A DNA stretch of 64,000 nucleotides from Nicotiana tabacum. Lineage: Eukaryota; Streptophyta; Magnoliopsida; Solanales; Solanaceae. Positions 24,139-35,762 of this stretch are shown here, in pieces. The stretch spans positions 159,451,436 to 159,515,435 of the forward strand of contig NC_134087.1 of NCBI RefSeq assembly GCF_000715075.1, in the 5' to 3' direction. The translations under genes were made by a program, and so were the position numbers. The stretch's first letter is position 1. Every line of letters begins with the position of its first letter. The notes under the pieces are model-generated. The model saw only the letters and a program-made list of their open reading frames with translations. It was not told where the DNA came from and searched no databases.

Positions 24139-26338
24139 TGTCACACCTCCTTTTCCACCCGTTGAATGGTATAAGGGAGTTTTTTTCCAATTTAAGTGAC
24201 AATCAAAACAGAATTATTTGTTTAAAATTAGAGTCTCCACTTGGGATAATTTATGGTGTCCCAAGTCACCGGTTAAATCCCAAATCGAGGAAAGATTGAC
24301 TCTGTTTTACAGTTCGCGAACAAAGAAATCCGAGTAAGGAATTCTGTTAGCCCAGGAGAAGGTGTTAGGCATTCCCGAGTTTCGTGATTTTAGCACGGTC
24401 GCTCAACTATTATTATTGGCCTATTTATTTGATTTTAAAAACATCTTTGAAACTTATGTGCATTTTATACCTTTTAAAACCACTTTTAATAATCCGATTG
24501 TTATACATCTAATTATTTGATTACACGTCGCGAATCATGTCACGGGAGCCGTAACCAAGATCCACAACATGTTTATTTTATTAACAAGATTAAATTTTGA
24601 CCAGATCACATAAATGTACCCCCAGATTTTAGAATTGTGTATCACAACTACGTTACGGGAACCGTACCTGTAACTATGCTACATTATTATAGCGCGCCTA
24701 AAGAAAACTACGAAGGTTCATGAATTAATTAATTTTCTAATACTACTGATACAGAGCTAGCATGTAGCTTATAGAAAAATCCCAAAGATAGATCCAACTA
24801 TGATTCACGACACCTCAGACTCTTCTTTACGAGATCTTACCAAATCAATCCTATTGATAAACAACAAATCTATATCCGCTTGTTACATAATTAATCATCC
24901 ATGGATATACCAATTGAAATTAAACCAAGCTATTAATTAACACTACACATCATGGTGTACTTCAGTTTATTAAATCAGATCCAACCTTTAACTATAATAA
25001 TAAGCTAACTTCAATGCTTTAAAGTGGCACGACACATAATACAAAATTTTGTAAAAAAAAACCATGCTTTCAGTCAAAATGATCAAGCAAATTAAATTAG
25101 GCAAAAATCATTAAGTATAGGAGGGACATGCCTTCCAATACAACAACAAATCAGTTGAATGGAGTTCTGCTTCTTTTAACGCAATATAAACTGCTTCAAT
25201 AACTCCATATTTACACAGAAATGCCTCAACTCAGTTTATAAAAGACAGATGATAATCCTTCGGACAAACCCTAAAAATATGAACCTCGAATAAAAAATAC
25301 GGTGCGACTTTGCGCTGAAAACTTCGCCGGAACTCAACGGACCTCTAGCTCGCCGAAAATTTGGTGACAAACAAAAGGTCTACGACTGTTCTGCAGTAGA
25401 TGGGTCCAAATGTCTGGGTCTCCTCCCTTGCTATCTTTCCATCATTTTATGTTTTTAGTTTTTTTTTGTTGTCAAGAAGAAGAAGAGAACGCGACTCCAG
25501 CTCCTCTTTACCTTTAGCAGCTTAGGTCTGCGTGTGCTTAAGGTGTGTCGAGTAAGAAGAAGCTCGAAAGCTATGGATGTTGGTTTGGAGAGGAGAGTCA
25601 CGCTGGAATTCTTAACGAAGAAGAAACTTAAGGTGTTTTTGTTCTCCAGATACGAAAATGGATGCTATGGAGTGTGTGTCCACGAAGAAAAAGTTCACAT
25701 CTAAGGCCTTTCCTCTGTTAAAAACGGCCTCAGCCTTTCCTCTAGGTTAGGCATTTGGTTCCCTTTGTCGACGAAGGAGGAATTCAGGTGGGGGTCGATC
25801 GTGTTCTGCGGCTGGTTTTTAGACATAGCTATTAGGTCTTCTCCTGTGTCTTCATGAGGAAGATGACCCTTTTTTTTGGTCCCTTGTCAAAAAACGACTC
25901 TCAGTGCTTATTTTAGTCTAGGGATCTATATATTTGTAGGGTTTTTTAGGTTAAGGGGTATGGGCCTAGGAATTATGGGCTTGGGAATGATGGGCTAGGT
26001 CCAAAATTAGGTCTAAAAATGGGTTGCTCGAGCTCAAGTTTTATTCTTTCCTCGCGAACGAGACTAAAATGCGATCTCATTTATTAATTAATCCTACTTA
26101 AGTAAAATAACTATTTAAATAAGACTGGTCGTTAAAATAAAACTATTTTTGGTATTTTTCAAGATTAAAAATGACTACAAAACATTAATGAAACTATTTT
26201 TTTGTAAGTTTTGTTTTCTTGTAATAAAATAAAGTAAAAGAGTAAAAATGAATTGAAATACCTATATTATGCCTAAATTAAATATTTACGTGCTAAAATA
26301 TAAAAATCTTGGGGAGGGTCAAAAATCACATGTCTACA
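24139..26338 (-). repeat. Element B 5' LTR
   Basis: TGTCACACCTCC at 24139 to CATGTCTACA at 26338, followed by the duplication TCATA. Colinear with 12621-14799. The two LTRs share the short ORFs near their middles only as similarity between copies; no gene is inferred. Confidence 0.93.
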
Positions 26339-26343
26339 TCATA

Positions 26344-27658
26344 AAGTAAACTCTTTTCAACTTTCGTATTTTTCTGAGACCCATGAACAGATGATAAAAT
26401 GTTATGACACATGGAAATTCAAGAACATTGATATATCTAATACTTCTATGAATAGAGTGATTTTTGGAATTTGTGCATTTGCACGTTTCGTTCGTATCGT
26501 ATGGATCATGCCAAAAGAAAGAAGGGATAACCTTAACATACCTGGAGTAGGGAAAACTCCGTCTTATATTCTTGGAAAAGATTGCACCGTACTCATTTAA
26601 AACCGCAAAATTTTATATTGCTAAGTTCTAATAACTTTCATTGGAATCGCTTTGTTGTAAGACATTTCTGTTGATAACATGAAGAATGGCTAACGTTCTG
26701 CTATGTAGTGCTTTGTAATTGTCAATTCACGGCTAATGTTCTGATTGTATGAACTTGGTATGAATTTTGTGAGAATTTCGTTTCCAAGGTGCCAAACCTC
26801 CCATCCAATTGTAGTATTGAAAAGGTTAGAAATGAAGTAGTATTGAAAAGGGTTAGAAATGAAGTGGTGATCCATCTGACTGTAATATGAAAATTGCTAG
26901 AAATGAAGTAGTGTGTGACTATTAGTTGCCACCTAATGCAAATAGACTAAGAGTCACTTCCCCAAGAAGTGGCTTGCTGCCACATGGGGTGGGGGTGGGG
27001 TTTAATCTTATCCAAATATACCCCCAATTAATTAGGTAATGTCTCGTTACCCGGTAATTAATCAATTACCCGCAAAATTGAGAATTATTCCCACTTACCT
27101 AAAATATTACTCACTTTTTACATACCTTATATACCTTACTATTATGGTCATGTGGTACCTCGTATGATACTAGTCCATAAATATCGGGTATTTTAGCTCG
27201 GGCCGTATTTTACCCCAAAATGCCAAACTTGGACAAAATTCATTTTCTTTGACTTGCCCCTTCCATCTTCATGAATTTACCAATCTCTTGTGAAATAGCA
27301 TAATCCTTATAATCTCCAAATAATCTTTTACTTGGACTGATATCAATTACCTTACGACAAATTTAACGTACAATACTTTAGGGTGCAACATCGTCGTAAC
27401 TTAATACTGCTTACGACAAATTCAACGTATAATACTGTAGGGTGCAACATCGTCGTAACTTAATACTGCAAAGCGTAACATCACCGTAATGTAATACTGT
27501 TGGGTGCAATACTGTCGTAACTTAATACCGCAAAGCGTAACATAATCGTAATATAATACTGTAGAGTATAACATCGACGTAATACTACGAGGAGGGTAAC
27601 ATCATCGTAATATATTACTGCAGAGCATAACATCGACATAATACTGCGGGGCATAACA
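26344..27658 (-). repeat. LTR C2, second part (after element B)
   Basis: Resumes C1-like sequence exactly after the TCATA duplication (compare 5937 onward) and ends GCATAACA at 27658 (revcomp TGTTATGC). Includes the AACATC-TAATACTGC repeat array at 27365-27658, longer and rearranged relative to C1. The joined LTR is about 2.2 kb. Confidence 0.92.
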
Positions 27659-27680
27659 AGAAATGCTCTGATACCATTTT
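27659..27680 (-). other. Element E leader fragment with tRNA-Met primer site
   Basis: GCTCTGATACCA (27665-27676) is the exact complement of the tRNA-Met site TGGTATCAGAGC, 4 nt from the LTR at 27681. The rest of E's interior is displaced beyond the left edge by the C/D tandem, which joins here after AGAAA (27659-27663), its possible right target duplication. Confidence 0.85.
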
Positions 27681-29562
27681 TGTCACGACCCAAACCGAAG
27701 GGCCGCGACGGGTGCCCGAGTCCTACCTGCCGAACACCCCTATGCATGCGTCTAAGCTATAAACCCGATTAACATATGCTGAATTACAAGAATAACATAC
27801 ATGAAAGAAACCTGTCCAAAAGACATATATACGTATACGTGCGGGTTACAGTGGACGAGCCGACAAGGCCGCGATAGACAATTATATACCCAAAATTGAA
27901 AGCCGGCAAGGCCACATACTATCCAACTGTACATAACTATCTACAGACCTCTAATAGAAATACAACTGTACAAAGACAGGACTGAGCCATGTCATACTCA
28001 TATATGTATACAAGTGTATCATACCAAAATCAAAAGTAGCTCCGAATAAAGTGGAGCATGCCAACTCTCGCTGATCAAGGATCCTAATAAGGAGGACCGT
28101 CAGCTTGCCTACCTACACTTGCGAACATGAAACGCAAGCCTCGTGAAATAAGGCATCAGTACGAAATATGTACTGAGTATGTAAGGTGTGATAATCAGTA
28201 CGTAAAAGACATGGATGAACCATGGAATAAAGAAATCCATTTGTAAATCTGAATAACTTGTAAATTCTGAAACATTTATAATATCATGCACGTGCATATA
28301 AGTGTCGTGTCATGCATAGGTATATGTGTACATAACATCATCAAGCCACTAAGGGCATCCCATCATATCGTTTCGGCCACTGTGGGCAACATTATCAACA
28401 TATACCTACTGATCAGGTGGTGCTGCGTATATAACGCCGTAACCTTTTTTCCATATCCCATATACATAAATATATACATATAAATATGCATATATAACAT
28501 CGTCTGGTCATGGGTCAATGTACATGCATAAATGAATATAATGCATGAAAATATGTTAAAAATCTCAATATTCTTTTCAGATAAACTTTATCAACTACAT
28601 ATTATTTTGAGACACATGAACAGAAAATATAATAATATGTCACATGGGAAAATCATGAACACAGAGACCCCTAGTATTTCTATGAATAGAGTCGTTTATG
28701 AAAACTGTGCGTTTACTCGTTTCTTCTGTATAACTTGGATCATGCAAAAAAGAAAGAAGGGATGGCCTTAATATATCTGGAGTAAGTAAAACTCCGTATA
28801 ATATTCTCGAAAATTGCACCGTACTCTTTTAGAATCGCAAAATTTTACGTTGCTACGATTCTAACAATTTTCATTGGAAACCTTCGTGGATTGTATTTAG
28901 AATCGCAAAATCCGATTGAATTTTACCTTCTGTTCTTGAAGTCTTGAGCCTGGAAAATGATATATATGATTCTTACTTTTGGATTATGGACGTTTGGTTC
29001 TTTTGTCCAAATGAAGTAGACAAGACTTGTAATTAAGTCTTACTTGTGAAATTCTAATTATCCTTGGATAGCCACTTAGTCATGGAATGACCAAGAGTCA
29101 TTCTCTTAATTTGTGGCCTTCTGCCACGTTTGAGGGGGGGGGGGGAAGGGGAAGGGGAGAGAAATTAATATTATCCACTAATTTTGTTAATTAACTAGGT
29201 AATGTTCCATTACCTGGTAATTAACCAATTACCCGCATAATTAAGAATTATCTCAAATTACCTAAAAATATTACTCATTTTAATATACTTTATATATTAT
29301 ACTATCACGGCCAGGTGGTACCTTGAATGGTACTAGTCCATAAATATCGGGTAGTATCGCTCGACCCGTATTTTATCCCAAATCGGCAACCTTCAATGAA
29401 ACCCATTTTCTTTAATTCGTGTACCCTTTATCCTTCATGACACTTATTTATTGCTTGTTATAAATAGCATAAATACGTTAACCTCAAGATAATCTCATCC
29501 CCGAGTCCACGTCAATTAACTGAAGACAAAACTTTTAACATACGAAAACACGAGATGTTACA
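27681..29562 (-). repeat. Element E 5' LTR (gypsy, C-related)
   Basis: From TGTCACGACCC to GATGTTACA (revcomp TGTAACATCTCG), 1.9 kb. The middle part (about 28100-29350) is alignable with C1/C2 but the ends differ, so it is an older relative. Its element is transcribed from the minus strand. It lies inside a Stowaway-like MITE, whose remainder starts at 29563. A G-run of ten lies near 29136-29145. Confidence 0.85.
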
Positions 29563-29734
29563 ATAATTTAGCTTAAACTTACAATTTTACCCTTAATGAG
29601 AAGCATTTATAACTACACAAATACTTTGATCCCCTTTTTAACTTGTTTAGGACCACAAATTTCAAAAGTCTTTATTTTTTCTTACACTCCGTGCCCAATC
29701 AAACAAGTTCACATAAATTGGAACGGATGGAGTA
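29563..29734 (-). mobile_element. Stowaway-like MITE fragment, split by element E
   Basis: On the minus strand it begins with CTCCATCCGTTCCAATTTAT preceded by TA, the typical Stowaway terminus and target, and continues with GTGGTCCTAAACAAG-like and TTATAAATGCTTCTCATTA blocks well known from Solanaceae copies. It stops abruptly at the LTR of E; its other end must be beyond the window to the left of E. Confidence 0.75.
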
Positions 29735-29936
29735 TAGTTTAGTGAAATGATGAGACAACTCATGACAGGCCATTTTTTATTTATTTATAATTATTTAAGT
29801 TAAAAGACAAAAATTTAAAGATATTTTTTTTGTTTAAAGAGACTAATCTTGACGATTTAGCCCCGAAAAGACCTTGTAGAAAATTAAGTAAATAAATTAA
29901 AGGAGGAGTGTTCCAAAAGCATCTTCATCTCTGGCT
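29735..29936. other. Intergenic, nothing recognised
   Basis: About 200 bases of AT-rich sequence between two MITE-like sequences; no ORF or motif recognised. Confidence 0.6.
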
Positions 29937-30444
29937 CAGAGGCGTATTTAGGGGTTTCATGGGACACATGAATTCATGCTCTCCTTCCTAGATCATGCAT
30001 AGTATTATTATATTTCTTAAAAGAGGTTGTGAGTTGTTATTTTTTCTTTTCTTTTTATAGAACTAGGTGCCCATGGAAGTTGGGCATGTCTTATATCATT
30101 TTTTGCATATTAATTAAGTATTTTTCTTTTTCTTTCTTTCTTTGTTTATTTTATTCTTTTAAAATTTTCACAAATTGAAATTTATATTCTTTATTTGTCA
30201 CCGTAAATTCTTATATGATTAAATGAAATATGTATGTTAAAACTAGTAACAGTGGATGATGTAGCACATAGTTAATGTGTTCAACTGATCCCAATATTTT
30301 CGACACAAAGCATAAATACAGATGTAAGAAAATTTATATTTTAAAGAATTATTTTTGAACATATAATTTCAAAAGTGCAATGTGCGCAATAGTAAGAAAT
30401 AAAGCTTGAACCCATAAAATTTATAACCTGGATTCACATCTTTG
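29937..30444. mobile_element. Possible degenerate MITE-like element
   Basis: Left end CAGAGGCGTATTTAGG and right end CCTGGATTCACATCTTTG are imperfect inverted repeats of about 16-18 bases, with an AT-rich centre of about 500 bp and no ORF. I cannot see a convincing target duplication, so this is tentative. Confidence 0.4.
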
Positions 30445-30455
30445 TAATAGTGCAC

Positions 30456-32070
30456 TGTCGCGACCCAAAAACCACAAGTCGTGATGACACCTAACTCAAC
30501 CCACTAGGTAAGCCAACTAATAGAAAATACAACTCAACTGAGATTATAAGAGAATAGAAAATAGATAACTGAACATTTACAAATTTGCCCAAGACCTGGT
30601 AGTACGAATCACGAGCTTCTAAGATTTAGAATTTCAAAACTGATACAAATAAGTATATCTTCTGTTTGAAGATTACATAAACATATTAGCAATAACCTAA
30701 GCCACCAAGGACAAGTGGCAACTATATCCAAATGCACGAACATCTTCCGAACCAGCACCCGACGTCACTAGCAGCTCCGATCCAAAATCTGCATGCAATG
30801 TGCAGAAGTGTAGTATCAGTATAATCGACTCCATGTACTGGAAGTATTTTGTATAACCTCGTCGAAGTAGTGACGAGGCTTTTAGTTAAAAGATGCTTAT
30901 TGTTATAACATGTATATTAGATTAACAATAAAGCAGTACAAAGCATAACAAATAAAGTTATTATATACAACTCGGTGAGATAGTCAACAATTACTAAAAG
31001 GAACCACAGTAGAAGGTTTACGATCTTTCCTAATATGAGAAGTATATCCAAAATATCAAATCATATGGTACAGTAACACCCTTGGTGCTTGTATCTCATC
31101 GTCACCATATATAAATAAATTTATGTACAATTCAATTAGCATGGCAACACCCTTCGTGCGTTCAACTTATCCTTCCAAATAAACATATAACAGAACCAAC
31201 CATATGACAGAAACACAATAATAGGAATTACAAAGTAGGAAATATGCAAGTAACAACAATGGACCAGGATATACATGTGGACAACAATAAAGGACTAAAA
31301 AAAAGCACGTGAGTAATAACAACAATTGGAAAGCAAGGGGGTATCAATGTCAATTAACTAGTATATTAGAGGCCTAAGTACAAATATAACAACTAAGAAG
31401 GAAACACATGATCTTTACAAATTAACAAGTAAGGGCATGAATGACTGACATGATGGAATGATTAAACTAGGTTGCGACAGAATAGGTATGACATGAGTAT
31501 AATTTCAACACAGGAAATAGGCATGTCATATGCAAGTTAAGTAAGTAAAAGACATGGACAACACAACAACAATTGAGATAGAGGTCAAGTACGGGACAAT
31601 AATAACATATCACTCAGAATATGTAATTGCGACAATAACAGCTAAAGGTAAGGGCACAAACATATACACAAGAAACAAATATCACATCATAATGCATGTT
31701 CCTCGTTCTCACCTGCGCGGAAACACCCTTCGTGCCATGACCTCACAATAACATACAAGCATAACAATATAAATGAAATGGTACGGCATCACCCTTCGTG
31801 ATTTTAATCTCAAATGATATGGCACGACATCACCTTTCGTGCGTTTACTCTCAATAATATGGCACAGCATCACCATTCGTGCTTTTACTCACAATAACGT
31901 GGCACGACATCACCCTTCTTGCTTTTACGCTCAATAATGTGGTACGACATCACCCTTCATGCTTTACACTCTCCCTCACATGATAATGTATAAATAATGG
32001 CACGACATTACCCTTCGTGCTTTACACTCTTCCTTACCAAGCATATGTATAACAATGACAAACAAGGCAG
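30456..32070 (-). repeat. LTR F, first part (3' LTR of a minus-strand gypsy element)
   Basis: Begins TGTCGCGACCC (revcomp ends GGGTCGCGACA) and runs to the insertion point of element A; it resumes at 48671. GGCAG (32066-32070) is the target duplication of A. Flank TGCAC (30451-30455) would be F's own duplication. No coding content. Confidence 0.87.
31780..32030 (-). repeat. About 41-bp tandem repeats in LTR F
   Basis: Six degenerate units carrying GGCACGACATCACCCTTCGT and a pyrimidine-rich spacer, with two more diverged copies of CACCCTTNGTG around 31075 and 31150. Located in the half of the LTR near the primer-site end. Confidence 0.9.
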
Positions 32071-32772
32071 TGTAACGACCCGACCGGTTGTTTTGAGCTT
32101 TTGCACTTTGATCGCCAATTCTCGGGCATGACTTGCCCCGTGTGATGTATTATGACTGATGTAGATCGTTGGTTTTGGTTTTCAGAAAAATCGGAATGAA
32201 TTTGAAAGAACAGTCTCAGATGAAAGCTTTGAATTTGAAAGGTTTTAGCAAGAGTTGACTTATTTGTATATGAGCTCGGAACGGAATTTTTAGGATTTGG
32301 TTAGCTTCGCTGTGTGATTTATGACTTAGGAGTGTGATCGAAATTGGTTTTGAAGGTCCGATGTAGAATTAGGCTTGAATTGGCGAAGTTAGTATTTTGG
32401 GAATTTTCGGTTGATAGGCGAGATTTTGATCCGAGGGTCGGAATGGAATTATGAGAGTTTCTGTAGCTTCGTTATGTCATTTGTGATGTGTGTGTAAAAT
32501 TTCAGGTCATTCGGAGGTGGTTTGGTTAGGTTTTTAATCGAAAGCGTATTTCGGAAGTTTTAGAAAACTTAGGCTTGAATTCGATGTGAATTGGTGGATT
32601 TGGTGTTGTTTGAGGTGTTTTGATGATTGGAGCAAGTCTAAATAAGGTTTTAGGATGTGTTGGTGCCTTTGGTTGAGGTCCCGGAGGCCTCGGGTGAGTT
32701 TCGGGTGGTCATTCGGACCATTTTGGAGTTTGAAAAGTTGCAAAAAATGCAGGTTCAACAGTTGCAGGGTTT

Positions 32773-33115
32773 TACTCTTCGCATTCGCGAGTGGGTCTTC
32801 GCATTCGCGAAGAGTCAGAAGAGGTTGAGGGTTTTTTGCCTTCGCGTTTGAGAGAAGGCTTTCGCGTTCGTGAAGGGTTGGCCAGTGGTGTATCGCGTTT
32901 GCGACAGGAGCCTCGCGATCATGTAGAGGTCAGTTAGGTGGAGTCCATTTTGCCCATCGCATTCGCGATGCTAAGGAAGCGTTCGCGAAGGGTGTTCATG
33001 TTAAAGCATAGCATTCACAATGTGGTATCGTGTTCGCGAAGGAGAATTTTTGGTCAAAGTAAGTTTGTGCTACGCGAACGCGAGGGGTTAACCGCGTTCG
33101 CGAAGAAGGAAAGTC
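32773..33115 (+). promoter_or_regulatory. Array of CG-rich near-palindromes upstream of LTR TATA
   Basis: About twelve copies of a motif around TCGCGTTCGCGA / TTCGCGAAG, at irregular spacing of roughly 15-45 bases, ending about 17 bases before TTTATAAG. The 3' LTR has the array at 46308-46618. Promoter function is inferred from position only. Confidence 0.7.
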
Positions 33116-33131
33116 AAACCGGGGCAGAAAG

Positions 33132-33139
33132 TTTATAAG
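33132..33139 (+). promoter_or_regulatory. Putative LTR TATA box (element A 5' LTR)
   Basis: TTTATAAG preceded by GGGCAGAAAG. The corresponding sites are TTTATAAG at 46645 (3' LTR), TATATATG at 35773 (N1) and TATAAAAAG at 52812 (G), all after a GGNCAGAA-T/A-GT block. A GTAAG lies 109 bases downstream (33241). Confidence 0.65.
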
Positions 33140-35509
33140 TTATTTCATCCGCGGTTTTGAGTCATTTTTCCTCCATAGCTGAGTATTTTGAGAGCTTATT
33201 GAAGGTGATTAAAGAGGGATTCAAGGAGAATTGATTGGATGTAAGATTTTTGAACCTAAAACGTGATTCTATTGTGAAATTAACCTAGAAATTCATGGAA
33301 TTTAAGCTAAAAAAATGGAAGAACTAGGGCTTGGGATTTTGAACTTTTGAGTTGGGATTTGAAGGACCATTTGAGGTTGGAATTGAGAACTTTTGGTATG
33401 TATAAACTCATGGGGTGATAAGGAATCTAATGATGTTAAAATTTCTTTGTTTCGAGAAGTGGGCCCGGGGCTCGGGTTTTGCTAATTTCGAGATTTTCGA
33501 TATTTTTCGATTGTTTTTGCTTGGGCTTTGCTCCCTTAGCATATTGTGATATATTCGTTCTGATTTTGGATAGATTCGACGTGCGTGGAGGCTGATTTGA
33601 GGGGAAAAGGCGTCGCGAGCTAGGGATTTTGCTGGTTCGAGGTGAGTAATGATTGTAAATGATACACTGAGGGTTTGAAACCCCGGATTGCACATCGTAG
33701 TGCTATATTGAGGTGAGACACGTGCTGATAATGAGCGTGAGGTTGTTTACTATTGAGGATTGTGACTTGGTCCATCCCGATTGACGATTTTACTGCGTAT
33801 TTGACTGAAATATGTTTGTTAGCATCATGATTTGGGCTGATTGCCATATTTGGGCTTCGTGCCAACTATTTGAACCCTTCGGGGATTTTTATCACTATTT
33901 CCTCACTGTATTGATTTATCACTTGAACTCACTCTTATTGATATTTACTGTTTTAAAAACTCATCCACTTTTACCCATATTTGAAACTTAAACGATATTT
34001 CTAAAAGATGTTTTGGGCTGAGAACTACTGTTTTATAATGCCCGATGAGCTTGTGATGATTTTCGGACTGAGTGAGGCTGAGGGCCATATGTGAGGATAT
34101 GCTGAGTGATATGAGGACGAGGGCCTGAGATACTTTTATACGCCACGAGGTGGCTTGTGTGATGTGAGGCCTAGTGCCGAGTGATGTGAGGCTGAGTGCC
34201 GAGAGATGATAATACGAGGTGGCTTGATATAGCGCTTGGGCCGTAAGGGGCCTCTCCGGAGTCTGTACACCCAAAGTGAGCGCGGGTACCCATCATAATC
34301 TGAGAGTGAGCCCGATGGGCTGATATTGTTCTGAGAGTGAGCCCGAGGGGATGATATTATTATGAGAGTGAGCCCAAGGGGCTGGTACGGTTCTGAGAGA
34401 TTTCCCGAGGGGCAAACCTTTATGTGTTCATCTTTCATATTTACTTGTCATTTTACCTGTTATACTGTGGTATTTGTGCCTGAGGGGCAAATTTTCTGTG
34501 CTTATCAACACTAACTGTTTTGCATTCATTTGCGTAACTGTTGAAAAAGTCATTTTCAGAAAAGGTTTAAGCTGAGCTAAGATGTTTCTAAAGATTTCAC
34601 AGCTTCATTGCTTTTTCTCAAGAGGTTTTACGCTGCTTCTATACAACATGTTGATTTGCTTTACGTGATTTCTTACTGCTTAGTTGTTATTTACCTTTAT
34701 TACTCACTGAGTTGGAGTACTCACTTTATTCCCTGCACCTTGTGTGCAAATGCAGGTATTTATACACCCGGTAGCGGGTTTTGGCTAATCGGTGGCAGAG
34801 TTACCGGAGTTTAGCAAGATGTAACGACCTGACCGGTCGTTTTGATCTTTTGAACTTTGATCGCTAGTGCTCGGGCATGACTTGCCCGTGTGATGTATTA
34901 TGACTGATGTAGATCGTTGGTTTTGGTTTTTAGGAAAATCGGAATGAATTTGAAAGAACAGTCTCAGTTGAAAGCTTTGAATTTGAAAGGTTTGAGCAAG
35001 AGTTGACTTATTTGTATATGAGATCGGAACGGAATTTTCATGATTTGGTTAGCTTCGGTGGGTGATTTATGACTTAGGAGTGTGATCGGAATTGGTTTTG
35101 GAGGTCTGGTGTAGAATTAGGCTTGAATTGGCGAAGTTAGTATTTTGGCGATTTCTGGTTGATAGGTGAGATTTAGATCCGAGGGTCAGAATGGAATTCC
35201 GAGAGTTGCTGTAGTTTCGTTATGTCATTTGTGATGTGTGTGCAAAATTTCAGGTCATTCGGATGTGGTTTGGTTGGGTTTTTGATCGAAAGCGTATTTC
35301 AGAAGTTTTTAGAAAACTTAGGCTTGAATTCGATGTGAATTGATGGATTTGATGTTGTTTGAAGTGTTTTGATGATTGGAACAAGTTTGAATAAGGTATT
35401 GGGTCATGTTCGTGCTTTTGGTTGAGGCCCCGGGGGCCTCAGGGTGATTTCGGATGGTTGGCGGGGAAATTGGAATTTGTGTTGCAGCTTTAGATTTGCT
35501 GCTTCTGGT

Positions 35510-35762
35510 ATTTCCGTATCTGCGGTTTGTGGACCGCAAATGCGGCGCCGTAGATGTGGGTGTATCATCGCAGAAGCGAAAATGGGTCAGGCGAGCTAGA
35601 CCGCAGAAGCGGCTAAAGGGATCACATCTGCGTAAGTGCAGATGCGGAAGTGGTTCGCAGATGCGGCTTAGGCCGGTTTAATGAACTCCGAAAAAGTGGA
35701 TGTGTTGACCGCATATGCGGTACCGCAAAAGCGGATTTTGGACCGCAGATGCGGTCATGTCT
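35510..35762 (+). promoter_or_regulatory. CCGCA-N2-TGCGG array upstream of N1 TATA
   Basis: About ten motifs of the CCGCAGATGCGG / GCAGAAGCGG type, including perfect palindrome CCGCATATGCGG at about 35709-35720, ending about 10 bases before TATATATG at 35773. It occupies the position of the TCGCGTTCGCGA array in element A. Confidence 0.7.

Larger units (their letters stand above)
12621..26338 (-). mobile_element. Element B: complete Ogre/Tat-like, gag-only retrotransposon
   Basis: A 13.7 kb element with two 2.2 kb LTRs (12621-14799 and 24139-26338), a primer site for tRNA-Arg beside the right LTR and a polypurine tract beside the left one, so it is transcribed from the minus strand. It is flanked by the perfect 5-bp duplication TCATA (12616-12620 and 26339-26343). 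The sequence on both sides rejoins LTR C2. Order on the minus strand: 5' LTR, PBS, 2.5 kb leader, gag, then about 4.9 kb of non-coding DNA with tandem repeats, PPT, 3' LTR. No RT, RNase H or integrase is visible, so it depended on a helper. Confidence 0.93.
32071..34819 (+). repeat. Element A 5' LTR, first part
   Basis: Starts TGTAACGACCCGACCGGT. Contains a near-palindrome array (32773-33115), TATA-like TTTATAAG (33132), GTAAG at 33241, and the GAGAGTGAGCCCGA repeats at 34290-34400. Interrupted at 34819 by solo LTR N1 within TTTAGCAAG; the same site is intact at 48355-48365. Confidence 0.93.
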
